NCBI GenBank assembly: GCA_003139615.1
Contig: PLJH01000051.1
Span: forward strand, 20,635 to 60,331
Length of the DNA stretch: 39,697 nucleotides
Origin: Alphaproteobacteria bacterium
GTDB lineage: Bacteria; Pseudomonadota; Alphaproteobacteria; Micropepsales; Micropepsaceae
Direction of reading: 5' to 3'
Shown here: positions 25,458-33,930 of the stretch, piece after piece
Layout: the number at the start of each line of letters is the position of its first letter
How positions within the stretch are numbered: the stretch's first letter is position 1
Notes under the pieces: model-generated
Seen by the model: the letters and a program-made list of their open reading frames with translations, nothing else
The model's database searches: none
What the model was told of the DNA's origin: nothing
Position numbers and translations under genes: made by a program

Positions 25458-26306
25458 TCAGACGATCTTCAACAAGAGCGCCGTCGCGTCATCGCTTTTC
25501 TTGAAGCGCGGGAAACGCTTGCCGTCGGAATCGCCCGCTTCGATCTCGCGCAACTCTTCGCCCAATCCCGGCAATCCCTTCGCGCGCGCTGCGTGCATCA
25601 ACGATGTGACATCATATCGATCGTAATCGCTCGCGAGCGCAAGGAACCCATCCGAGACAAGCAATACGAAGGTTCCAAGCGGTGCCGGGACTCTCGCCGA
25701 TGCAACATGCTCGGCCCCGCGCGCGTCGGGTCCGAACAGCCAGCCGCCGCGTTCCGTATTCACGGTGTTGCGCGCCGCACGCAGGGCCGGAAGAAAGGCA
25801 TCGCGTACGCCGGTCGAAGCGGCATTTTCACCGAGCGTTGCGGCAAGAGCCGCGACTCTGTCGCTTTCGCGGGCCTTTTTCTTGATCGCGTCACCGACGA
25901 GTTCGACTGCACCGCCGGGCCGCTCGACGAGCGCCGCGCAATCGCCGAACCACAGCGCATCGAAGCCGGATGCGGTCTGCGCCACGAACATCATCGAGGA
26001 GAACGGTGTTTCATACGTTTCGACCGGGACACGCCGGCGCAGATGGACGAAGGAATTTTCTGCATCGCGCAGTGCAGCCGCGACGGCATCGTGCGGATTC
26101 AAGCCTTCCGCGCTGTGTGCCATCAACCGATTGGCGCCGAAACGCGCGACCCACGCTGCGTCGCTGGGACCGGGCATCAACGATTCGCCCAAGCCCGTCG
26201 CGCCATCCATGACGACGGCCGCGCCGGCGCGATGGGCAAACGCGTCATCATTCGGCTTTGCAGGATCGCCCGGCAGGCTCAGGGATTCGATCACTTCAAA
26301 CGCCAC
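25458..26306 (-). CDS. PP2C-type serine/threonine protein phosphatase
   Basis: A 282-residue PPM/PP2C phosphatase. Metal-binding aspartates are seen in PNDDAFAHRAG and VVMDGATGLGES near the N-terminus, then LWFGDCAALVER, LLVSDGFLALASDYDRYD and the closing KKSDDATALLLKIV. The frame is open to 26450 inside the CCA gene. I chose the GTG at 26306 because AAGGA lies about 9 bases upstream and the PP2C fold begins there. It starts 13 bases after the CCA-adding enzyme stop, so they are probably co-transcribed. No partner kinase is nearby and the substrate is unknown. Confidence 0.85.
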   Translation of the reverse strand: MAFEVIESLSLPGDPAKPNDDAFAHRAGAAVVMDGATGLGESLMPGPSDAAWVARFGANRLMAHSAEGLNPHDAVAAALRDAENSFVHLRRRVPVETYETPFSSMMFVAQTASGFDALWFGDCAALVERPGGAVELVGDAIKKKARESDRVAALAATLGENAASTGVRDAFLPALRAARNTVNTERGGWLFGPDARGAEHVASARVPAPLGTFVLLVSDGFLALASDYDRYDVTSLMHAARAKGLPGLGEELREIEAGDSDGKRFPRFKKSDDATALLLKIV

Positions 26307-26319
26307 GCGAAAAATTCCT

Positions 26320-27567
26320 TCAATACGCCGTCGCCTGCACCACAGCCTTGAGACGCTCGGCGAGCGAGAATTCGTCTTCGGTGAAATCGCTGTCGATCCA
26401 CCAATCTTCGACTTCCGCGAGAATGCGCCCCACCAGCGGCCCTTCCGCAACGCCTGCGACCATCACATTGCTGCCGGTGAGCGGAAAATTGGGACGTTGC
26501 CACGCATCGGCAAGCGCCAGCAGCGCGCGCCATTGGATGGCATTGGACTCTTTGGGGTCCTCCGCCCAACGCAGGAAAACGCGATCCTTGAAGCGCAGCA
26601 CGCCGATCCGATAAAGCAGCTTGCGCACTTCGCGGATCGAGAGATAGGAGACGATCTTCTCTTTTGCTCCGGCAAGGTCTTCGAGTCGTGCGCGATCGGC
26701 GTTCGACAATTTGAACCGGTCCGCAATTATCTCCACTTGCGTCGGATCGTTTGCCAGCAACGCCGCAAGCCGGAGCACCGGATCGGGCGCGAAGAAACTC
26801 GCTGAGTCGATAGTCGCAAGTCTCCCGATGCGCGCGATGCTCAGCGGGCCCGTCAGGATATCGCCAAGGATGCCGGACGCTGCCATGGCGCGCAGCATCG
26901 GCACGGGATTTTCCGCTTCGAGCAGGCGCAGCATCTCCTTCTGGATACGTTCGCCCGAGAGTTGCGCGATGCCGGCCTTTTCCGCCGCCACAGCGCGCAG
27001 CGCCTCTGAATCGATTTCGCCTTTTCCATACCAGGCGTGAAAGAGGAACAGGCGCAGGATGCGCAAATAATCCTCGCGGATGCGCGCCGTCGCATCGCCG
27101 ATAAAGCGCACGCGGCCCGCCTCGATGTCCGCCAGCCCGCCGCAATAATCGAAAATCTCGCCGTCGGCATCGGCATAAAGCGCGTTGATGGTGAAATCGC
27201 GCCGCTGCGCGTCTTCCGTCCAATCGGTCGAGAACGAGACGGTCGCGCGCCGGCCGTCCGTCGACACGTCGCGGCGCAAGGTCGTCACTTCGAACGACTT
27301 GCCGTTCGCAATCGCCGTCACCGTGCCATGCGCAATACCCGTCGGCACGGACGCGATCTTCGCAGCGTCCAGCCGCCGCACAACCTCGTCCGGCACAAGC
27401 GGTGTCGCGATGTCGACATCCGCCACGTCGCGTCCCAACAGCGTGTTGCGGATTGCGCCGCCGACAAAACGCGCTGCGCCGCCGTTCTCGGTAAGCGCGC
27501 GCATGACGGCTTGCGTTTCGGGAGACGACATCCACGGCACGCGCCTGGGATCGAGCTTCTTCGTCAC
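26320..27567 (-). CDS. cca: CCA-adding tRNA nucleotidyltransferase
   Basis: A class II polymerase-beta-fold nucleotidyltransferase that adds or repairs the CCA end of tRNAs (or a poly(A) polymerase relative). The 415-residue protein has VGGAIRNTLLGRDVADVDIAT with the GGxVR-like and catalytic D-V-D aspartates. RRDFTINALYADADG, YCGGLADIEAGRVRFIGD and EDYLRILRLFLFHAWYG are the remaining head-domain motifs. The GTG at 27567 is preferred because it overlaps the preceding stop by 4 bases and gives a normal N-terminus (TKKLDPRRVPW). In Alphaproteobacteria this group is usually annotated as CCA tRNA nucleotidyltransferase. Confidence 0.93.
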   Translation of the reverse strand: MTKKLDPRRVPWMSSPETQAVMRALTENGGAARFVGGAIRNTLLGRDVADVDIATPLVPDEVVRRLDAAKIASVPTGIAHGTVTAIANGKSFEVTTLRRDVSTDGRRATVSFSTDWTEDAQRRDFTINALYADADGEIFDYCGGLADIEAGRVRFIGDATARIREDYLRILRLFLFHAWYGKGEIDSEALRAVAAEKAGIAQLSGERIQKEMLRLLEAENPVPMLRAMAASGILGDILTGPLSIARIGRLATIDSASFFAPDPVLRLAALLANDPTQVEIIADRFKLSNADRARLEDLAGAKEKIVSYLSIREVRKLLYRIGVLRFKDRVFLRWAEDPKESNAIQWRALLALADAWQRPNFPLTGSNVMVAGVAEGPLVGRILAEVEDWWIDSDFTEDEFSLAERLKAVVQATAY

Positions 27568-27836
27568 GGCGTTTTCACTTTCTCGACATGAGCGGGAATA
27601 ATGTGTCCGTTCACGTTCTGCGGCGGAACATAGACGCCGCTCGTCGGCTCTCCCTCCGTCAGGCCGACATAGATGAAGCTGACGACCACGAGAGACAATC
27701 CCGAAACGAAGAGCAGCGACCACGGTGTCTCCGGCGTTCTCCGAACCCGGCGGCCGCGCGCCAGATAATAGTAAAGCGCATAGACTGCGAAAGGCAGCGC
27801 AAACAGAAGCGTGCGAAGAATAAGCATTCGGATCAT
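27564..27836 (-). CDS. Small DUF6111-family membrane protein
   Basis: A 90-residue protein with two transmembrane segments (about 4-26 and 39-60) and a hydrophilic tail containing GLTEGEPTSGVYVPPQNVNG, a segment typical of alphaproteobacterial DUF6111. It starts at an ATG overlapping the NUDIX stop (ATGA) and its stop overlaps the CCA gene start (GTGA). The tight placement between a CoA-type NUDIX and a CCA-adding enzyme is conserved in my recollection of related genomes, but no function is known. Confidence 0.82.
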   Translation of the reverse strand: MIRMLILRTLLFALPFAVYALYYYLARGRRVRRTPETPWSLLFVSGLSLVVVSFIYVGLTEGEPTSGVYVPPQNVNGHIIPAHVEKVKTP

Positions 27837-28495
27837 GCGGCTCCCAACCTTTCCGCGAAGCCCGACAAAATCGCCGCCGTTGCCCCCCAGATATAATGGC
27901 CGGCATACGTATAGGCATAATAGGACCGTTGCCGGCCCTGCCACTCGCGGCTGTGGCGTTCGCGATTTTTCGGATCGAGCAGGAAGGCGAGCGGCACTTC
28001 GAACACTTCGGCGACTTCGTTCGGTTCCGGCATCAGCACGAAACCTTCCGCGAGCAATCCTACGACTGGGAGGATCGCATAGCCCGTTCCTGTTTCGTAG
28101 GGATCGAGAAAACCTGCGACCGTCACATAGCTCGCAGCGATACCTGTTTCTTCCTTCGTCTCGCGCAAAGCTGTTTCGACCAGCGACAGATCCTCCGGGC
28201 TCGCCCGCCCGCCCGGAAAACTCACCTGCCCTGCATGGCGCGACAGATGTGCGGTGCGTTCGGTGAAAAGGACTGTCGGCTCGCTGCGGGCAACGATGGG
28301 CAATAGAACTGCCGCGGGCGCCAATTCACGCCGCGGTTCGGGACGCGTCCCGGGATTGAGATCGTAGTCGCCCCGTTGCGGCACGAGCGGAAGCATGGAC
28401 GGCTCTGCAAGAAGCCTCGGGCGCAACACCTCGAGACCCGACTTCCCAATCCGTCGCGCCAGCGCTTCAGCGGTTTCCTGACCCACGGCGCTCAC
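27833..28495 (-). CDS. NUDIX hydrolase, CoA pyrophosphatase (NudL/YeaB-like)
   Basis: A 220-residue NUDIX protein with the extra UPF0035 motif of coenzyme A pyrophosphatases (FTERTAHLSRHAGQVSFPGG) immediately before the NUDIX box, which ends ALRETKEETGI. These enzymes hydrolyse CoA and acyl-CoAs to phosphopantetheine derivatives and 3',5'-ADP. The GTG at 28495 overlaps the DUF1285 stop by 4 bases; an ATG at 28534 would run further into that gene. The downstream ATGA overlap with DUF6111 continues a chain of coupled genes. Confidence 0.9.
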   Translation of the reverse strand: MSAVGQETAEALARRIGKSGLEVLRPRLLAEPSMLPLVPQRGDYDLNPGTRPEPRRELAPAAVLLPIVARSEPTVLFTERTAHLSRHAGQVSFPGGRASPEDLSLVETALRETKEETGIAASYVTVAGFLDPYETGTGYAILPVVGLLAEGFVLMPEPNEVAEVFEVPLAFLLDPKNRERHSREWQGRQRSYYAYTYAGHYIWGATAAILSGFAERLGAA

Positions 28496-29064
28496 GATGG
28501 CGGCCCCAGCACAAAGAAACGACCATCGCTCCACACACCAAGGCGATCCGAAGTTTCGCCTGTTCCCGGAATTGCGATATCGGCCAATTGATAGAAAACA
28601 TTCCTGGAGATACGCGCCTCGAGACCGCGCCGCACATGAACATAAGGCGCGGGCTCACCCGTTTCGGGATTGGTTTCGACGCGGATGGGATTGTCGGGAC
28701 CCGCGATCGTCTCGTCGCCCACATTGGTGGTGAAGATCAGTCGCTGCGTCTCGCCTTCGCCCTCGGCGCGCAACAGCACTGCCAGGAAAGGCACATCCTC
28801 CACCCGGATACGCATTTTCTCGCCGGGGGTGACGAGATGAAATCCGTCGGGGTCTTTGCGCAGGATGGTGGAGAACAGACGCACCAGTTCGCGGCGCGTA
28901 AACGGTGAGCCTTGGTGATACCAGGTTCCATCCCGCGCAATGCGGATATCGATGTCGCCGCAATGGGCGGGGTTCCACCGCTCCACAGGCGGCAACGCGC
29001 GCCCGGCTGCGGTTTCGCGCTGCAGGCTCGCAAGTCCCAAAGGCAGGCCGTCCGGCAGCGTCAT
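28492..29064 (-). CDS. DUF1285-family protein
   Basis: A 190-residue cytosolic protein of the DUF1285 family. Recognisable parts are the VERWNPAHCGDIDIRIARDG opening, WYHQGSPFTRRELVRLFSTIL, an LVTPGEKMRIRVEDVPFLA segment and a C-terminal RNVFYQLADIA followed by GVWSDGRFFVLG. Structures of family members show small beta-rich domains, but no activity is established. It leads the minus-strand set DUF1285-NUDIX-DUF6111-cca-PP2C and diverges from moxR across a 198-base gap. Confidence 0.88.
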   Translation of the reverse strand: MTLPDGLPLGLASLQRETAAGRALPPVERWNPAHCGDIDIRIARDGTWYHQGSPFTRRELVRLFSTILRKDPDGFHLVTPGEKMRIRVEDVPFLAVLLRAEGEGETQRLIFTTNVGDETIAGPDNPIRVETNPETGEPAPYVHVRRGLEARISRNVFYQLADIAIPGTGETSDRLGVWSDGRFFVLGPPS

Positions 29065-29262
29065 TTCAGCCTTTTAACCCTTCACGGCGATGTGCGGCTT
29101 CCGGCCGCCCGGCCCGGTCTTTTCGCAGTTGCGCGCGCGTCTCCGGGGTGCAACATAAAGCGCGCCCCGCAAGGCGCACATTGCGATTCGAACATAGGCG
29201 TCGGCCTCAGGACCGGCAACTCGGGCGGCCCGAACGCCTTACCCGGCCGTCAGGAAGATTTC
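29065..29262. other. Divergent intergenic region between DUF1285 gene and moxR
   Basis: A 198-base gap separating two divergent operons, so it must contain promoters for both directions. I see AGGAAG before the moxR start. I find no convincing -35/-10 pair, palindrome, tRNA or riboswitch. Confidence 0.5.
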
Positions 29263-30270
29263 ATGAGCGATACCCAGACCGACGCGGCGACGGAAAGTTC
29301 GGCCGTCGCGCATGCCGAAGCCGCGGCTGCAGCCTTCACAAAAGTGCGCGAAGCGATCGGCAAAGTGATTTTCGGCCAGCGCGACGTCGTAGACCAGACT
29401 TTGGTCACCCTGCTCGCGGGCGGTCACGGGCTTCTGATCGGCGTGCCGGGTCTTGCCAAAACGCGCCTCGTCGAAACGCTGGGCATTGTGCTCGGGCTCG
29501 ACTGGAAGCGCATCCAGTTCACGCCCGATCTGATGCCGGCCGACATCATCGGTTCGGAAGTGCTCGAAGAAGGCGAAGGCGGGCGGCGCTCGTTCCGCTT
29601 CCTGAGCGGTCCTGTGTTCACGCAGTTGCTGATGGCGGACGAAATCAACCGCGCAAGCCCGCGCACGCAATCGGCCCTTCTGCAGGCGATGCAGGAAAAG
29701 CATGTGACGGTCGCGGCCCAGCGTTACGACCTGCCGAAACCGTTTCACGTGCTGGCGACGCAGAACCCGCTGGAGCAGGAAGGCACCTATCCGCTTCCCG
29801 AAGCGCAGCTCGACCGCTTCCTGTTGCAGATCGATGTCGGCTATCCCGATCTCGAAGCCGAACGGAAAATGCTTTTGGCCACGACCTTCGGAGAAGAAGC
29901 GATACCGAAAGCCGTTTTCGGTCCCGCGGCACTCCTCGAAGCCCAACACATCGTGCGCCATCTGCCTGTCGGCGAAAAAGTCGTCGAAGCGATTTTGCGC
30001 CTCGTGCGCGCGGCGAGGCCCGATGAAGGCGGCGCACCCGATCTGCGCGGCTACATTTCCTGGGGACCCGGTCCGCGCGCGAGCCAGGCGTTCATGCTGG
30101 CCGTGCGCGCGAAGGCATTGATCGAAGGCCGCCTTGCGCCGTCGATCGACGACGTGGCTGCGCTTGCCCAGCCGGTGTTGCGCCATCGCATGGCGCTCAA
30201 CTTCTCGGCGCGCGCCGAGGGCGCCACGATTACCGGTGTGATCGACAGGCTCTGCCGGAGCAATCTTTGA
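29263..30270 (+). CDS. MoxR-family AAA+ ATPase
   Basis: A 335-residue MoxR AAA+ chaperone-like ATPase. Walker A is the MoxR variant GVPGLAKT (residues 60-67). Walker B is in MADEINRASPRTQSALLQAMQE, and sensor 1 in HVLATQNPLEQEGTYPLPEAQLDRF. DLRGYISWGPGPRASQA marks the lid region. The ATG at 29263 has AGGAAG upstream; an open extension to 28912 is not used. MoxR proteins help fold or activate VWA-domain partners, and the next three genes encode exactly such partners. Confidence 0.95.
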   Translation: MSDTQTDAATESSAVAHAEAAAAAFTKVREAIGKVIFGQRDVVDQTLVTLLAGGHGLLIGVPGLAKTRLVETLGIVLGLDWKRIQFTPDLMPADIIGSEVLEEGEGGRRSFRFLSGPVFTQLLMADEINRASPRTQSALLQAMQEKHVTVAAQRYDLPKPFHVLATQNPLEQEGTYPLPEAQLDRFLLQIDVGYPDLEAERKMLLATTFGEEAIPKAVFGPAALLEAQHIVRHLPVGEKVVEAILRLVRAARPDEGGAPDLRGYISWGPGPRASQAFMLAVRAKALIEGRLAPSIDDVAALAQPVLRHRMALNFSARAEGATITGVIDRLCRSNL

Positions 30271-31166
30271 CGAAAAACGGCGAATGGAATGCCCTGCGCG
30301 AGCAGGCGGAAACGCTCGCCGCGAGTTTGCCGCCCCTGCTCGCAGCATCCGAGCGCCTGGCCGCAGCGGTCAGCCTCGGGGTGCATGGACGGCGCAAATC
30401 GGGCATGGGCGAAACATTCTGGCAATTTCGCCGCTATCGCCGTGAAGACCCAAGCACGGCCGTCGACTGGCGGCAGTCGGCCAAGTCGCAGCATTTGTTC
30501 GTGCGCGAGCGCGAGTGGGAAGCATCGGAAGCCGTCTGGTTCTGGCGCGACGGCTCGGCCAACATGCGCTTTAAGTCCGAATTTTCCAAAGTCACGAAGA
30601 TCGATCGCGCCACAGTGCTCGCGCTCGCGCTTGCCTCCTTGCTGGTGCGCGGCGGCGAACGCATCGCGCTGTTCGGCGACGGTCATCTGCCCGCGACGGG
30701 ACGCATTCCCTTGCGCCGCATCGCGCATGGGCTTGCCGAGGTGGCGCCATCCGATAATGCGCTGCCGCCCGATGCGCCGATCGGCAGGAATGCCCAGTTC
30801 GTCTGGCTCAGCGATTTCCTGTCGCCGCTGGGCGAACTGGAGAGCGCCATGCGCCGTCTCGCGCGTTCGGGCCTCACCGGTCATCTCGTGCATATCGTGG
30901 ACCCCGCGGAAGAAGATTTTCCGTTTGCCGGCCGCACGCGGTTCGAATCGGCGACGGGCGGCGAAAGCGAATTGTTCGGCCGCGCGGAAATCGTCCAGCA
31001 GCCTTATCGCGCGCGTTTCAAGGCACATAATGAAGCCGTGTCGGCGCTCGCGCGGCGACTGGGCTGGAGCTATCTCGCGCATCGCACGGACAAGGGTCCC
31101 GAGACCGCGCTCGTGGCGCTCTATGCCGATCTCGGCGGCATTCCCGCGCGACTGCGCATTGCGTAG
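30267..31166 (+). CDS. DUF58-domain protein
   Basis: A 299-residue DUF58 protein, the standard second gene of MoxR operons. FRRYRREDPSTAVDWRQSAK followed by LFVREREWE is the family hallmark, and the middle region shows a VWA-like arrangement (VWLSDFLSPLGELESAMRRL). No signal peptide is evident. The start is a TTG at 30267 that overlaps the moxR stop by 4 bases; no better start lies nearby. Function in the family is unknown, presumed to bridge the ATPase and membrane-bound VWA proteins. Confidence 0.9.
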   Translation: MTKNGEWNALREQAETLAASLPPLLAASERLAAAVSLGVHGRRKSGMGETFWQFRRYRREDPSTAVDWRQSAKSQHLFVREREWEASEAVWFWRDGSANMRFKSEFSKVTKIDRATVLALALASLLVRGGERIALFGDGHLPATGRIPLRRIAHGLAEVAPSDNALPPDAPIGRNAQFVWLSDFLSPLGELESAMRRLARSGLTGHLVHIVDPAEEDFPFAGRTRFESATGGESELFGRAEIVQQPYRARFKAHNEAVSALARRLGWSYLAHRTDKGPETALVALYADLGGIPARLRIA

Positions 31167-31175
31167 GGCGCGGTC

Positions 31176-33923
31176 ATGTCGCTTTTCTCCGGCCTGAGTT
31201 TCGGCGCTCCCTGGATTCTCGCAGGCCTCGCAATCCTGCCGGTCGTCTATTGGCTGCTGCGGGTCACGCCGCCGGCGCCGCGCCGCGTCGTGTTTCCGCC
31301 TTTGCGTCTTCTGTTCGGACTCGAAGCGCCACAGGAGACGCCGGCGCGCACGCCCTTGTGGCTGCTCCTATTGCGCCTGCTCGCAGCAGCGCTCGTGATC
31401 GTGGCGCTCGCGGCGCCCACAATCGGCCAGTCGGCGAAGATCGCAGGCTCGGGGCCGATTATATTGTTCGTCGACAACGACTGGCCTGCGGCGCAGACGT
31501 GGAAAGATCGTCAGGCCGCCATCACCGACACGCTGGCTGATGCGGCGCGTGAGGATCGCCCCGTCGCGATCGTTCCCACGGCCGGCGCGACAGCCCCGGT
31601 CGTGACATTGCTCGATGCGGGCGAAGCCGAACGCGGCGCGCGCGATCTCACGCCGCAATCCTATTTGCCCGACCGCATGCGGGCGGCGACCGTCCTCGCC
31701 AAAACCAAATTCAACACGCCGCCGGAAATATTCTGGCTCAGCGACGGGCTCGACGACCGCGATGCGCAAAAAGTCGCCGACACGCTTTCGCATATCGGTC
31801 ATCTGAAGATTTTCGCGGACGCGCCCGGCAAAGGGCCGCTGGCGCTCAAATCGCAACAGAGCGAGCCGGACGGATTTCTCGTGACCGTCGCGCGCGCCGA
31901 TATCGACGGCCCGCGCGAAGGCGACATCGAGGCGCAAGGCGCGCATGGCGAAGGCCTCGCGGCCGCGCATTTCAAATTCGCGCCCGGACAGAACGAAACC
32001 ACCGCCAAGATCATCCTGCCGCTGGAAGTGCGCAACGAGACCGAGCGGCTCGCGATTGCCAATCTCGATTCCGCGGGCACCATCAGGCTTCTCGGCGCCG
32101 GCGCGCGCCGCCGCGCAGTCGAAATCGTGTCGGCCAGCAATACGGAGAGCCAACAGCCGCTGCTGTCCGATGTGTTCTATCTGTCGCGCGCGCTGGCGCC
32201 CTATGCGGATGCGCGCAAAGGCACGATCGAAGACGCGCTGGCGCGTAATGTGTCCGTGCTGATCCTGGCCGATATCGGCAACGTCTCCGGCGCGGACCAT
32301 GACCGTGTTGCGCAGTTTGTCGAGAATGGCGGCGTGCTGTTGCGCTTTGCCGGCGGCCGCATGACAACGAATGTCGATGATCTCGTGCCGGTGAAGCTGC
32401 GCGTGGGCGGACGCTATCTGGGCGGTGCGCTCGCCTGGGCCGCGCCGCAGCACCTCGCGCCGTTTCCCGATGTCAGCCCGTTCCGCGGGCTGACCATTCC
32501 GCCTGAAGTGACGGTTTCGCGGCAAGTGCTCGCAGAGCCTTCGGTCGAACTTGGCGAACACACCTGGGCGCGATTGACGGACGGCACGCCTCTCGTCACG
32601 GCAGCCCAACGCGGCAAAGGCTGGATCGTATTGTTTCATGTGACTGCCGGCCCCGCCTGGTCGTCACTGCCGTTGTCCGGTCTCTATGTCGACATGCTGC
32701 ACCGTCTGCTCGATCTCGCCGGCGGCGCGCGCCCGTCGGAAATGGGGACGGATGCCGCGGCGGTGTTTCCGCCCATTGCAACGCTCGACGGGTTCGGACA
32801 ATTGGGCAAACCTCCGGCAGAGGTCGCGCCCATCCGCGGCTCCGAGCTTGCGAAATTGCGCGCGTCGGCCGTGCATCCCGCGGGACTCTATGGCGCCGAA
32901 GGCGCACAGATCGCACTCAACGCCGCGAGCGACGATATCGTGCTTTCGCCAATGGGCGATCTTGGGGCTGCGTCTTTCACCTATAGCGGCGTATCGGCGC
33001 TGCAGCTGGAAGCACCGCTGCTTGCACTCTCAATTCTGATTCTCCTGGTCGATATGGCGATTTCGCTGCACCTGCGCGGCCTTGTCGCGATCCCGCGCAA
33101 TCCGTTTGCAGCGCGCGCGATGATGATTTTGTTCTGCGTCTTAGTTGCCATGCCGCGCGCCGCCCACGCCGACGATGCGTTCGATATGAAAGCCGCGCTC
33201 GATACGCGGCTTGCCTATGTCATCACGGGCCTTCCCGATATCGATGCGACGAGCAGAGCGGGGTTGACGGGCCTCGGCATGGCGCTCAAGGCGCGCACGT
33301 CCTATGAGCCGCAAGAGCCGATGGGCGTGGATATCTCAAAAGACGAATTGAGCTTCTTTCCACTTCTGTATTGGCCGATGGATCCGCGCGAGCAGGATCT
33401 CTCGCCGCAGGCGATCAGCAAGATCGCCGATTATATGCGCAATGGCGGCACGATCCTGTTCGACACGCGCGACCTTTCGCTGGGTCCGATCCACGGCGCG
33501 GATTCGCCGGGCGAACAGACATTGCGCCGTTTGACGGCCAAACTCGATATGCCGCCCCTGCAACCCGTACCGTCGGATCATGTGCTGACGAAAGCATTTT
33601 ACCTGCTGCAGAATTTTCCAGGACGCTGGGACGGCGGCAAAGTGTGGGTGGAAGCGCTGCCGCCTCCCGATCCCGACGCGGGCCCCGAACCCGCACGCGG
33701 CGGCGACGGCGTGTCGCCCGTCATCATCGGCAGCAACGACTGGGCGTCGGCCTGGGCCGTGGATTCGCAGGGCCGGCCGCTTTCGGATGTCTCGCCCGGC
33801 GGCGACGAGCAGCGCGAAATGGCGTATCGCTTCGGCATCAATGTCGTGATGTATGCGCTGACCGGCAACTACAAGACCGACAATGTACACGCGCCGGCAT
33901 TGCTCGAACGGCTGGGGCATTAG
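31176..33923 (+). CDS. BatA/DUF4159 membrane protein
   Basis: A 915-residue membrane protein. The N-terminus is a BatA-type segment (FGAPWILAGLAILPVVYWLL, PPLRLLFGL, then a second helix LLLLRLLAAALVIVALAAP). Residues about 90-600 are periplasmic-looking, with a glutamine-amidotransferase-like ENGGVLLRFAGGRM loop. Helices at about 608-632 and 645-665 precede a C-terminal DUF4159 domain (about 670-905), recognised by ELSFFPLLYWPMDPRE and ADYMRNGGTILFDTRDLS. It starts 10 bases after the DUF58 stop. In related clusters these proteins are linked to envelope stress tolerance, but the mechanism is unknown. Confidence 0.9.
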   Translation: MSLFSGLSFGAPWILAGLAILPVVYWLLRVTPPAPRRVVFPPLRLLFGLEAPQETPARTPLWLLLLRLLAAALVIVALAAPTIGQSAKIAGSGPIILFVDNDWPAAQTWKDRQAAITDTLADAAREDRPVAIVPTAGATAPVVTLLDAGEAERGARDLTPQSYLPDRMRAATVLAKTKFNTPPEIFWLSDGLDDRDAQKVADTLSHIGHLKIFADAPGKGPLALKSQQSEPDGFLVTVARADIDGPREGDIEAQGAHGEGLAAAHFKFAPGQNETTAKIILPLEVRNETERLAIANLDSAGTIRLLGAGARRRAVEIVSASNTESQQPLLSDVFYLSRALAPYADARKGTIEDALARNVSVLILADIGNVSGADHDRVAQFVENGGVLLRFAGGRMTTNVDDLVPVKLRVGGRYLGGALAWAAPQHLAPFPDVSPFRGLTIPPEVTVSRQVLAEPSVELGEHTWARLTDGTPLVTAAQRGKGWIVLFHVTAGPAWSSLPLSGLYVDMLHRLLDLAGGARPSEMGTDAAAVFPPIATLDGFGQLGKPPAEVAPIRGSELAKLRASAVHPAGLYGAEGAQIALNAASDDIVLSPMGDLGAASFTYSGVSALQLEAPLLALSILILLVDMAISLHLRGLVAIPRNPFAARAMMILFCVLVAMPRAAHADDAFDMKAALDTRLAYVITGLPDIDATSRAGLTGLGMALKARTSYEPQEPMGVDISKDELSFFPLLYWPMDPREQDLSPQAISKIADYMRNGGTILFDTRDLSLGPIHGADSPGEQTLRRLTAKLDMPPLQPVPSDHVLTKAFYLLQNFPGRWDGGKVWVEALPPPDPDAGPEPARGGDGVSPVIIGSNDWASAWAVDSQGRPLSDVSPGGDEQREMAYRFGINVVMYALTGNYKTDNVHAPALLERLGH

Positions 33924-33930
33924 GGCACGC

